From Methanobacterium sp. (GTDB lineage Archaea; Methanobacteriota; Methanobacteria; Methanobacteriales; Methanobacteriaceae), in assembly GCA_028682985.1 (NCBI GenBank), contig JAJRAE010000243.1, forward strand, positions 1 through 13,720: a DNA stretch of 13,720 nt, written 5' to 3'. The translations under genes and the position numbers were made by a program. Below the pieces are notes generated by a model. The model was given only the letters and a program-made list of their open reading frames with translations, was not told the origin of the DNA and made no database searches. Below, piece after piece: positions 1 through 8,792 of the stretch. Every line of letters starts with the position of its first letter. Within the stretch, counting starts at the first letter, position 1.

Positions 1-1
1 A

Positions 2-136
2 CCCATAATTGCTACCGGAGCCATAATGGCCGGCATACCAATGGTGGACCAGCCCCAAGAACCGTTATATGATCTACTAAAAAATGGTGATATGGTGGAT
101 CTGGATGCTGATAATGGATTGGTAAAAATTAAATAA
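2..136 (+). CDS. Probable phosphomevalonate dehydratase small subunit (DUF126 / aconitase X swivel domain), C-terminal fragment
   Basis: Only the last 44 codons are in the window; the reading frame is open from base 2 to the TAA at 134-136. The visible protein contains GIPMVDQPQE, then LLKNGDMVDLDADNGLVKIK at the C-terminus. This pattern, a residue run ending in IP-VD, then a G-D-V-VDAD-G strand pair, fits the swivelling domain of the aconitase X small subunit. In archaea that subunit pairs with a large subunit to dehydrate (R)-5-phosphomevalonate in the modified mevalonate pathway for membrane isoprenoids. The assignment is by remembered family pattern on a short fragment. A PEP-utilising swivel domain or a LeuD-like swivel domain are the main alternatives. 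The gene ends 26 bases before the convergent DUF5518 gene. Confidence 0.55.
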   Translation, partial: PIIATGAIMAGIPMVDQPQEPLYDLLKNGDMVDLDADNGLVKIK

Positions 137-138
137 AT

Positions 139-152
139 AAAAAAAAGAAATA
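139..152 (-). terminator. T-run terminator of the first DUF5518 gene
   Basis: On the minus strand, a run of eight T (plus-strand A at 139-146) begins about 16 bases beyond the TGA stop of the 163-573 gene. Archaeal transcription commonly ends at such T-tracts without needing a hairpin. It lies in the 26-base gap between two convergent genes. Confidence 0.5.
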
Positions 153-162
153 TTTATTGTTT

Positions 163-573
163 TCAGCGCCTTATTTCATCAGGCCTTAATGATATTCCTA
201 TTATTCCGCCAATTGCGCCAAGGACAGCCCCTAAAAATACTGTGAGCACGGTAATGAACACACCCAGTATTATGGTTATGGTTCCAGCTACCAGACCTAC
301 TTTGGTAAATATCAATCCAATAACCGCACTTAATGCTCCGAAACCGAAGATGAAGAGTAAACCAATAATAATACCGCCGATGATCCCCGAAAGAGCGCCG
401 GCTACTGCTCCGTCTCTCTCCTCAAAAACAGGATATTCACGGCTTAGATAGGAGGTTAACATTCCTCCAAGTAAGGGGCCTAAGAAGAACAATGGGAAAA
501 AGGCCAGTAGAAGTACAATAGTCAGCACGGCATTTATAATAGAACCTACAGCAACAGCTTTCCAGTCAGTCAT
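163..573 (-). CDS. DUF5518 family membrane protein
   Basis: This 136-residue protein is almost entirely hydrophobic, with about four membrane segments (roughly residues 6-27, 29-42, 55-85 and 88-128) joined by short polar turns such as SREYPVFEERDG near residues 44-55. It is rich in glycine and alanine pairs (GGIIGG, GAIGGIIG), which suits tightly packed helices. The composition and length match the DUF5518 family, small integral membrane proteins of unknown function that are common in Methanobacteria and also found in haloarchaea. The ATG at 573 is preceded by GAGGT about eight bases upstream, which supports this start. No function can be deduced. A second, divergent protein of the same type lies at 724-1095, with each gene carrying its own T-run. 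Confidence 0.8.
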   Translation of the reverse strand: MTDWKAVAVGSIINAVLTIVLLLAFFPLFFLGPLLGGMLTSYLSREYPVFEERDGAVAGALSGIIGGIIIGLLFIFGFGALSAVIGLIFTKVGLVAGTITIILGVFITVLTVFLGAVLGAIGGIIGISLRPDEIRR

Positions 574-694
574 TTTCTAATACCTCAAAACTTTTTTATA
601 TTTATTAAAATTGTTCAAGGAATCTAATATAACTTTTCAATAAAGATTAAGGTTCACCAAAATGTAAAAACTAGAAAAATAAACTGTTAAACTT

Positions 695-708
695 TAAAAA
701 AAGAAAAA
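695..708 (-). terminator. T-run terminator of the second DUF5518 gene
   Basis: On the minus strand two T-runs (T5 then T7, plus-strand A at 704-708 and 695-701) follow the TAA stop of the 724-1095 gene by about 15 bases. This is a typical archaeal T-tract terminator and suggests the two membrane-protein genes are separate transcripts. Confidence 0.45.
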
Positions 709-723
709 TAAATTATAGAACCA

Positions 724-1095
724 TTATTTCTGAGCATCATCTGAAACTAATGATTCTGCATTTACTAATGTTCCTATAATTCCACCAATTAGTCCAATTA
801 CCACGATTACTACCAATCCGATAATAATACCCATGAGTATACTTCCGATAAATGATAATAATCCATAGCTTGCTATTATAATGATCTGCACCAGGATGGT
901 TATTATACCGATAATCAAACCCAATACGAGTCCATGTATTATTCCATCTTTAATGGTTCCATCAATCATATATCCAACAAGTGCTCCGCCGAGTAATACT
1001 GCAAGATAGCTATCATTTTGATTAGCCAGGATGGATACTACATATATTGCCAGCGCAAAAAATATACTAATTATTAAAGGTCTCCATTCAACCAT
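724..1095 (-). CDS. Small DUF5518-like membrane protein
   Basis: This is a 123-residue integral membrane protein with about four hydrophobic segments (roughly residues 6-24, 29-44, 52-75 and 79-110). There is a charged loop MIDGTIKDG near residues 43-51 and a short polar C-terminal tail, SLVSDDAQK. Size, glycine-rich helices (GLIGGIIG) and the neighbouring paralogue place it in or near the DUF5518 family. It differs clearly in sequence from the 163-573 protein, so the pair is an old duplication or two independent family members. The ATG at 1095 follows GGATGTGA, a weak ribosome binding site. The gene is divergent from the amidohydrolase across a 235-base AT-rich spacer. The function is unknown. 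Confidence 0.75.
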   Translation of the reverse strand: MVEWRPLIISIFFALAIYVVSILANQNDSYLAVLLGGALVGYMIDGTIKDGIIHGLVLGLIIGIITILVQIIIIASYGLLSFIGSILMGIIIGLVVIVVIGLIGGIIGTLVNAESLVSDDAQK

Positions 1096-1147
1096 GATTT
1101 TTCACATCCTTGATTTGATTTATAGTCAAAATAAAGTTTAGTATAGT

Positions 1148-1157
1148 TATTTATAAT
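1148..1157 (-). promoter_or_regulatory. Candidate TATA box for the second DUF5518 gene
   Basis: The minus strand reads GATTATAAAT here, about 55 bases before the ATG at 1095, which would give a leader of about 30 bases including the GGATGTGA site. The rest of the 1096-1330 spacer is AT-rich, with several possible TATA-like stretches for the divergent amidohydrolase (for example TTTTTATAAAAAG near 1199-1211). None of those can be singled out by eye. Confidence 0.3.
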
Positions 1158-1330
1158 CTTTTCTTTTTTAAACCCCATAAAATTGGTAAAAATTCCAAAT
1201 TTTTATAAAAAGACCATTAATTATAGAATATTCCCTAAATTTTTAACCAAATAAAAAAACTTTTATTAGAAATTTTAATACTCTTTGAAAGACAATTCCA
1301 TATATAACAATTCTTACAGGATGATTGATG

Positions 1331-2569
1331 ATGGGATATTATCTAATAAACAACGGAACACTCATTGACGGAACCGGAAATAAACCAGTTAAAGATGCGG
1401 CGGTACTTATTAAAGATAACACTATAGAGTACGCAGGTCGAGAGGATGAATTAGAACCACAGGAAACATCTACAGAGGTAATCGATGCTCAGGGAGGTTT
1501 TATCCTCCCCGGGTTTATAGACGGCCACCTGCACCTTATGACCAATGGTTTCCACATGGAAGACACCATGTATGATCCATTATCCATTTTCTTCTACAAA
1601 TCAGTGGAAAACATGCATCTAACCTTGAATGCAGGAGTAACCACAGTACGAGACGCTGGTCTGGCTGATTACGGTGTGAAAATGGCGGTGGAAAGCGGAC
1701 TTATAAAAGGGCCCCGTATGCAAGTAAGCATTTCACCCCTGTCCATAACCGGCGGTCATTTTGATTTCTGGCTCAAATCTGGATTTGATATGAAAATATC
1801 CTACCCAGGTTATCCCGATAGCGTATGTGACGGTGTTGAAGGAGTTCGTAGAAAAGTCAGGGAAGTGATGCGTGCCGGTGCAGAAGTGATAAAGGTCATG
1901 GCCACCGGCGGTGTTATGAGTGCCAACGACAGCCCGGAACATCCCCAGTTCAGCCTGGAAGAATTCAAAGTTATAATTGAAGAAGCCCAGACCAGGGGCA
2001 TTAGCACTATGGCACATGCTCATGGATCACAGGGAATTAAAAACGCAGTAGAGGCTGGTGTCCATTCTATTGAACACGGAACCTACATTGATGAAGAAGC
2101 CATAGAAATGATGAGGGATAGGCATGTTTATCTGGTTCCCACCTTACTAACCCAAAAAATTAATAAGAAAATCGCAGAATCCGGGGGAATGGCAGAATAC
2201 CGGGTAGAAGATGCTATAAGGATAGTGGACATCCACCGCAGGAATATGGAAAAAGCTTACAAAGCCGGGTTAACCATAGTAATGGGCACGGATTGTGGAG
2301 TAATAGAACATGGAGTGAACCTTCAGGAGTTAGAGTTACTTTGCGAAATAGGAATGAAACCTATGGAAGCAATCATGGCAGGTACCAGGGTATCTGCTGA
2401 ACGTATGGGCTGGCAGGATAAAATAGGAACACTGGAGGCAGGAAAGTTAGCAGATGCCGTGATATGTAAAACTAATCCCTTATCAGATATAAATTCCCTG
2501 GGTAATCCTGAAAATATCGGGGTTGTGATTAAGGATGGTAAATTGTTTAAAGACCTTCGGATGCTTTAA
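1331..2569 (+). CDS. Metal-dependent amidohydrolase, imidazolonepropionase / Xaa-Pro dipeptidase-like
   Basis: This is a binuclear-metal amidohydrolase of about 412 residues. The N-terminal beta-sandwich carries the typical LINNGTLIDGTG opening. The barrel contains the metal ligands in order: GHLH (about residues 65-68), a lysine in EVIKVMATGG (about 188) that is probably carboxylated to bridge two metals, HAHG (229-232), HSIEHGT (245-251) and GTDCG (319-323, with the catalytic Asp). The C-terminal KIGTLEAGKLADAV segment is a hallmark of this superfamily. Related enzymes cleave Xaa-Pro or N-acyl amino acid substrates, but the substrate here cannot be read from sequence. TTG at 1325, ATG at 1328 and ATG at 1331 are all in frame. 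ATG 1331 is preferred because AGGATGAT at 1318-1325 then sits five bases upstream. No signal peptide is seen, so it should be cytoplasmic. It appears monocistronic. Confidence 0.85.
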   Translation: MGYYLINNGTLIDGTGNKPVKDAAVLIKDNTIEYAGREDELEPQETSTEVIDAQGGFILPGFIDGHLHLMTNGFHMEDTMYDPLSIFFYKSVENMHLTLNAGVTTVRDAGLADYGVKMAVESGLIKGPRMQVSISPLSITGGHFDFWLKSGFDMKISYPGYPDSVCDGVEGVRRKVREVMRAGAEVIKVMATGGVMSANDSPEHPQFSLEEFKVIIEEAQTRGISTMAHAHGSQGIKNAVEAGVHSIEHGTYIDEEAIEMMRDRHVYLVPTLLTQKINKKIAESGGMAEYRVEDAIRIVDIHRRNMEKAYKAGLTIVMGTDCGVIEHGVNLQELELLCEIGMKPMEAIMAGTRVSAERMGWQDKIGTLEAGKLADAVICKTNPLSDINSLGNPENIGVVIKDGKLFKDLRML

Positions 2570-2590
2570 ATCAAATAAAAGTCATCTTTT

Positions 2591-2602
2591 AAAATTTTTT
2601 TT
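2591..2602 (+). terminator. T-run terminator of the amidohydrolase
   Basis: A run of eight T at 2595-2602, preceded by AAAA, begins about 25 bases after the amidohydrolase stop. The AAAATTTT core could fold weakly, but the T-tract alone is the usual archaeal signal. Confidence 0.45.
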
Positions 2603-2633
2603 ATAATCCAATAAATAATAAGCCCAATTTTAG

Positions 2634-2643
2634 TTATATAAAT
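2634..2643 (+). promoter_or_regulatory. Candidate TATA box for copA
   Basis: TTATATAAAT lies 24-33 bases before the copA ATG. That spacing would place the start of transcription almost at the start codon. However, GGAGATCA at 2657-2664 is a plausible ribosome binding site, so the real promoter could be the TTTTATAATCC stretch near 2598-2608 instead. I saw no convincing metal-regulator palindrome here. Confidence 0.3.
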
Positions 2644-2666
2644 TTTTATGGGGTCTGGAGATCAAA

Positions 2667-5111
2667 ATGGCTGACACATCTAAGAAGAAGGCTAAAATAA
2701 AAATATCCGGTATGAACTGTGCATCCTGCGCAGTTAACATAGAAAAATCCCTGAGGAAATTAGAAGGTGTTGATGAAGCTCAGGTGAATCTGAATGTAGA
2801 AGAAGCGGATGTGGAATATGATTCCAGTAAACTCCAACTACAAGATCTGGAAAACGCGGTGACAAAAACTGGTTATAGTGTAGTGAATGAGAAAGTAACA
2901 CTCAAGGTAGGGGGCATGACCTGTGCCATGTGTGTTAAAGCAATTGAAGATGTTCTCGGTAAACTGGATGGTATCAGTCAGGTAAATGTGAATCTGGCAT
3001 CGGAAAAAGCCTACGTAACCTACAATCCCAAACTAACCAGCATACAAGAAATGAAAGAGGCCATAGAAGAATTAGGATACCAATATCTCGGCGTGGAAGG
3101 AGAGGATACAGACGACCTCGAAGAGAAAATCCGTGAAAAAGATTTAAAGAGTAAAAGAAACAGGTTCATCGTTGGTTTCGCATTTTCCATCCCTCTTTTT
3201 ATTTTAATGTATGCAAATATAATGTTACCCTTCCCCATGCCCTATTTCATGCTTATAGTAACCATAATTCCCTTTATCTATGTGAGCTACCCCATCTTCA
3301 CTGCAGCCATCCGGGCGCTTCGAAATGGGTTATTAGACATGGATGTTATGTATTCACTGGGAATAGGAGTGGCCTACATATCCAGCCTGCTTGGGACCTT
3401 TCAGATAGTTCTCACTCCAGAATTCATGTTCTACGACACTGCCCTCATGTTGGCAGCTTTCCTGATGTTGGGAAGATATTTGGAGGCCCGGGCTAAGGGC
3501 AACACCTCCACGGCTATAAAAAAATTAATAGGAATGCAGCCTAAAACAGCCACAGTGGTCCGCAACAACCAGGAACTGGAGATAAGGATTGAAGAGGTGG
3601 AAAAAGGCGACCTGGTTGTTGTTAAGCCGGGAGAGAAGATACCGGCAGACGGAATAGTGGAAAAAGGGGAAAGTTATGTTGATGAATCCGCCATAACTGG
3701 AGAGCCCCTGCCCGTCTATAAGGATAAAGATAAAACAGTAGTAGGGGGTACTATAAATCAGAATGGGATCCTGAATTTTCGAGCAACTAAAATTGGGAAA
3801 GATACGGTCTTGGCCCAGATAATTAAGCTGGTCGAGGTAGCTCAGGGCTCCAAACCACCGGTGCAGAGGGTGGCTGACCGGGCGGTGTCCTATTTCATCC
3901 CTACCATACTGACCATTGCCCTAGTTTCCTTCCTTATCTGGTATTTCATTCTGGCAAGCACCTTGCTCTTTGCATTAACTGTTTTGATATCCATACTGGT
4001 GGTGGCCTGTCCTTGTGCATTAGGTTTGGCAACACCCACAGCGGTAACTGTTGGGATAGGAAGAGGTGCTGAACTGGGGATCCTGGTTAAAAATGGTGAA
4101 GCCCTGGAGATATCAGAAAAAATCAGTACTGTTCTATTTGATAAAACAGGGACCCTTACCAAGGGAAAACCAGAAGTTACCGATATAATATCCCTAAAAA
4201 CAGGGGATGATAACCTGCTTAAAATAGCAGCCAGTGTGGAGAAGAACAGTGAACATCCACTGGCCCAAGCAACAGTTAACAAGGCGGAAGCAAAAAAAAT
4301 AGAGTTAATTAAAACTAGAAAATTTACCAGTTTCGGTGGTAAAGGGGTTAAAGCTGTATTAGATAACCAGGGAAATAATAATGAAATTATAATTGGAAAT
4401 AGAAAGCTTTTTGAAGAAAACAGTCTGACAATTACCAGTGAAATAGAGGAAGAACTGTTGAGACTGGAAAATGAAGGTAAAACCGCCATAATAATAGGCT
4501 CTTCCCCGGAAATATTAGGGATTATAGCAGTAGCTGACACACTTAAAGAAACAACCAAGAAGGCCATACAGGAATTAAAGGATATGAAGCTGGGGGTGGC
4601 TATGATCACCGGTGATAACAGCAGAACCGCCCATGCTATCGCCGGGCAGATCGGAATTGAGAATGTTATATCCGAAGTGTTACCTCAGGACAAGGCCTTC
4701 GAGGTTAAAAAGCTGCAGGATGAAGGTGAAACTGTGGCTTTTGTAGGGGATGGAATAAACGACGCACCAGCACTGGCACAGGCAGATGTGGGTATAGCCA
4801 TTGGAAGCGGTACAGATATAGCTATTGAAAGCGGGGACATAGTACTGATAAAGGATGATCTAGTAGATTCTGTTGCGGGTGTGCAGCTTTCCCGGAAGGT
4901 GATGGGTCGGATAAAACTGAACATATTCTGGGCCTTTGCTTACAATGCAGTTCTTATACCGGTAGCTGCGGGTATATTATACCCCACTTTTGGTATAACT
5001 TTCCAGCCGGAATACGCCGGTCTTGCCATGGCATTAAGTTCAGTAACTGTAGTGAGTCTTTCCCTGCTATTGAAAGGATATTTGCCGCCGGCTAAGAAAA
5101 ATTTAAGTTAA
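2667..5111 (+). CDS. copA: Copper-transporting P1B-type ATPase CopA
   Basis: This 814-residue heavy-metal ATPase exports copper across the cytoplasmic membrane at the cost of ATP. It has two N-terminal HMA domains with CxxC sites (GMNCASC, Cys18/21; GMTCAMC, Cys86/89) and paired helices near 166-215. The actuator loop TGEP is at 344-347, the membrane metal site CPC at 448-450, the phosphorylation site DKTGT at 492-496, the SEHPLA nucleotide-domain motif at 528-533 and the hinge GDGINDAP at 694-701. The YN pair at 759-760 and MALSS at 788-792 in the last membrane helices, with CPC, form the signature of Cu(I)-selective (P1B-1) pumps. Length is normal and all catalytic motifs are intact. GGAGATCA upstream supports the ATG at 2667. 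The YHS metal-binding gene follows 70 bases downstream and fits the same job. Confidence 0.95.
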   Translation: MADTSKKKAKIKISGMNCASCAVNIEKSLRKLEGVDEAQVNLNVEEADVEYDSSKLQLQDLENAVTKTGYSVVNEKVTLKVGGMTCAMCVKAIEDVLGKLDGISQVNVNLASEKAYVTYNPKLTSIQEMKEAIEELGYQYLGVEGEDTDDLEEKIREKDLKSKRNRFIVGFAFSIPLFILMYANIMLPFPMPYFMLIVTIIPFIYVSYPIFTAAIRALRNGLLDMDVMYSLGIGVAYISSLLGTFQIVLTPEFMFYDTALMLAAFLMLGRYLEARAKGNTSTAIKKLIGMQPKTATVVRNNQELEIRIEEVEKGDLVVVKPGEKIPADGIVEKGESYVDESAITGEPLPVYKDKDKTVVGGTINQNGILNFRATKIGKDTVLAQIIKLVEVAQGSKPPVQRVADRAVSYFIPTILTIALVSFLIWYFILASTLLFALTVLISILVVACPCALGLATPTAVTVGIGRGAELGILVKNGEALEISEKISTVLFDKTGTLTKGKPEVTDIISLKTGDDNLLKIAASVEKNSEHPLAQATVNKAEAKKIELIKTRKFTSFGGKGVKAVLDNQGNNNEIIIGNRKLFEENSLTITSEIEEELLRLENEGKTAIIIGSSPEILGIIAVADTLKETTKKAIQELKDMKLGVAMITGDNSRTAHAIAGQIGIENVISEVLPQDKAFEVKKLQDEGETVAFVGDGINDAPALAQADVGIAIGSGTDIAIESGDIVLIKDDLVDSVAGVQLSRKVMGRIKLNIFWAFAYNAVLIPVAAGILYPTFGITFQPEYAGLAMALSSVTVVSLSLLLKGYLPPAKKNLS

Positions 5112-5171
5112 ATAGTTCAAGAAAATTTTTATCTAAAATTTTAAAATCCAGTTTGAACATAAATATAGATT

Positions 5172-5177
5172 GGTGAT
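5172..5177 (+). promoter_or_regulatory. Ribosome binding site of the YHS gene
   Basis: GGTGAT ends four bases before the ATG at 5182. This defines the start of a 49-codon gene that might otherwise be missed. Confidence 0.7.
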
Positions 5178-5181
5178 TATA

Positions 5182-5331
5182 ATGGCAGTTGATCCTATAT
5201 GTAAAATGGAAGTAAATGAGCAGGAAACCAAATGGTTCAGCAAATATAAGGGTAAAAACTATTATTTCTGTGCACCAGGATGTAAGAAACAATTTGAAGA
5301 AGATCCAGAGAAATACGCAGATAAAGATTAA
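5182..5331 (+). CDS. Small YHS-domain metal-binding protein
   Basis: This 49-residue protein is a single YHS (TRASH-like) domain. It opens with AVDPICKMEV, giving Cys7, and continues with KGKNYYFCAPGCKKQFEEDP, giving Cys30 and Cys34, then EKYADKD. The DP-C-M, YYFC-xx-xC and F-DPEKY elements are the family hallmarks; the cysteines are the likely metal ligands. In many bacteria such a domain is fused to the N-terminus of copper P-type ATPases or sits beside them. Here it is a separate gene 70 bases after copA, so a role in delivering or sensing copper (or a related soft metal) is a reasonable inference. There is no signal peptide, so it is cytoplasmic. It has a strong GGTGAT site and is probably transcribed with copA, as no clear terminator separates them. 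Confidence 0.88.
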   Translation: MAVDPICKMEVNEQETKWFSKYKGKNYYFCAPGCKKQFEEDPEKYADKD

Positions 5332-5351
5332 ATAAGTAAATATTAAATAGA

Positions 5352-5410
5352 CACCATCCTAAAGTAAGTAGAACAACTTATTATTCATTTAAAATTTTTT
5401 TAGGGTGGTG
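5352..5410 (+). promoter_or_regulatory. Inverted repeat predicted to hide the ribosome binding site of the 42-residue peptide gene
   Basis: CACCATCCTAAA at 5352-5363 can pair along its whole length with TTTAGGGTGGTG at 5399-5410: 12 base pairs with one U-G wobble. Inside it a second small hairpin, TAAGT (5365-5369) with ACTTA (5376-5380), closes a six-base loop. The right arm overlaps the GGTGGTGAT ribosome binding site at 5405-5413. In a transcript that includes both arms the site would be paired. It could instead be a DNA operator or part of a 3' end for the copA-YHS message. Confidence 0.5.
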
Positions 5411-5416
5411 ATTTAA

Positions 5417-5545
5417 ATGGCTTTACTGGATGATCTAAAAAAGAAAGCTAGCAAAGAATTAGATAAACAGATGAAAAATCCTGAAAATAGGAAAAATCTG
5501 GAAAAAAAGGCTAAGAAAGAGCTTAAAAAACGTTTCAAAATATAA
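5417..5545 (+). CDS. 42-residue lysine-rich helical peptide, unknown function
   Basis: I do not recognise this protein. It starts with ATG at 5417, five bases or less after a GGTGGTGAT ribosome binding site, and ends at TAA 5543-5545. It is strongly basic (14 Lys and 2 Arg against 7 acidic residues) and looks fully helical apart from a central NPENRKN turn (21-27). The two halves are near repeats: residues 7-20 (LKKKASKELDKQMK) and 28-41 (LEKKAKKELKKRFK) match at 9 of 14 positions with a 21-residue offset. Leu and Ala recur on one face, so two amphipathic helices or a coiled-coil hairpin is likely. It has no cysteine or histidine, so direct copper binding is unlikely despite its position after copA and the YHS gene. 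A nucleic-acid or membrane-surface role is possible but unproven. Confidence 0.7.
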   Translation: MALLDDLKKKASKELDKQMKNPENRKNLEKKAKKELKKRFKI

Positions 5546-5567
5546 ATACTTCTTTTACTTTCTTTTT

Positions 5568-5606
5568 AATAAATAAAGGGAATATTTATTTTAATCTTAT
5601 TTTTTT
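5568..5606 (+). terminator. Hairpin plus T-run terminator
   Basis: AATAAATA (5568-5575) and TATTTATT (5583-5590) form a perfect 8-base-pair stem with a seven-base loop, followed by seven T at 5600-5606. Another T-rich stretch lies just before it (5552-5567). It would end the plus-strand transcript carrying the small peptide gene before the convergent lysyl-tRNA synthetase gene. Confidence 0.6.
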
Positions 5607-5654
5607 AAGTCCAGATCTATTTTATAAGCCTATACTAATTTTTTATCAGTTTTA

Positions 5655-7238
<1,584 letters not shown>

Positions 7239-7244
7239 TTTAGT

Positions 7245-7250
7245 TCACCT
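7245..7250 (-). promoter_or_regulatory. Ribosome binding site fixing a TTG start for lysyl-tRNA synthetase
   Basis: The minus strand reads AGGTGA six bases before TTG at 7238. The next in-frame triplets upstream include TGA, so the TTG is the start. Confidence 0.75.
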
Positions 7251-7285
7251 ACTCATAAAAATGAAAAAATAATGGAATATTTGTT

Positions 7286-7307
7286 AAAAAAGTAATAAAA
7301 GAAAAAA
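7286..7307 (-). terminator. T-runs after thiC
   Basis: On the minus strand two T6 runs (plus-strand A at 7302-7307 and 7286-7291), with TTTT between them, begin just beyond the thiC stop. They are likely to end at least part of the thiC transcript. I see no strong TATA box for the following synthetase gene, so some read-through is possible. Confidence 0.45.
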
Positions 7308-7310
7308 TTT

Positions 7311-8609
<1,299 letters not shown>

Positions 8610-8630
8610 AGAATCACCGTTACATCTAAC

Positions 8631-8640
8631 TTTTATAATC
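8631..8640 (-). promoter_or_regulatory. Candidate TATA box near thiC
   Basis: The minus strand reads GATTATAAAA about 22-31 bases before the ATG at 8609. This close spacing conflicts with use of the GGTGAT ribosome site at 8613-8618. A promoter farther up, near the palindrome at 8678-8698, is therefore also possible. Confidence 0.25.
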
Positions 8641-8677
8641 ACTAATAATTAACTGTTGTTTACTAATTTAACACCAT

Positions 8678-8698
8678 TATAGATCTTTAAAATCTATA
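8678..8698. repeat. Perfect 7-bp palindrome upstream of thiC, possible operator
   Basis: TATAGAT (8678-8684) and ATCTATA (8692-8698) form a perfect inverted repeat around a seven-base AT spacer, about 70-90 bases before the thiC ATG. The size and symmetry suit a dimeric winged-helix repressor. In DNA this AT-rich such repeats also arise by chance. Confidence 0.3.
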
Positions 8699-8702
8699 TT
8701 TT

Positions 8703-8743
8703 CTACTTAAAAATAGGATATGAATTAAAAAATTTTTAAGTGG
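8703..8743. repeat. Inverted repeat between the nucleoside kinase and thiC
   Basis: ACTTAAAAAT (8705-8714) pairs perfectly with ATTTTTAAGT (8732-8741) across a 17-base spacer. A T/G mismatch and one more C-G pair extend it to 8703 and 8743. It lies about 50 bases after the kinase stop, so it could be a 3' hairpin of that message or part of thiC control. Confidence 0.35.
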
Positions 8744-8792
8744 AAGTTAATGGTAGATTGTAATTAATCAGTACTTAATTTATATTTTTATA

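Noticed and set aside
3890..4609. Long open frame on the minus strand inside copA
   Set aside because: It lies wholly within a gene with intact ATPase motifs, is rich in Ser, Leu and Ile in the manner of an antisense shadow, and has no family signature.
5115..5158. Inverted repeat GTTCAA / TTGAAC between copA and the YHS gene
   Set aside because: The arms are only six bases with a 32-base AT-rich spacer, so chance is likely. It is not convincing as an operator or terminator.
8610..8642. Longer ThiC start adding eleven residues (ATG 8642)
   Set aside because: The extension would run through the GGTGAT ribosome site at 8613-8618, and the added residues do not resemble the family N-terminus.
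8610..8792. Possible TPP riboswitch upstream of thiC
   Set aside because: I could not find the conserved thi-box elements (such as CUGAGA). The spacer is simple AT-rich sequence with two inverted repeats. TPP riboswitches are also known from only a few archaeal groups.
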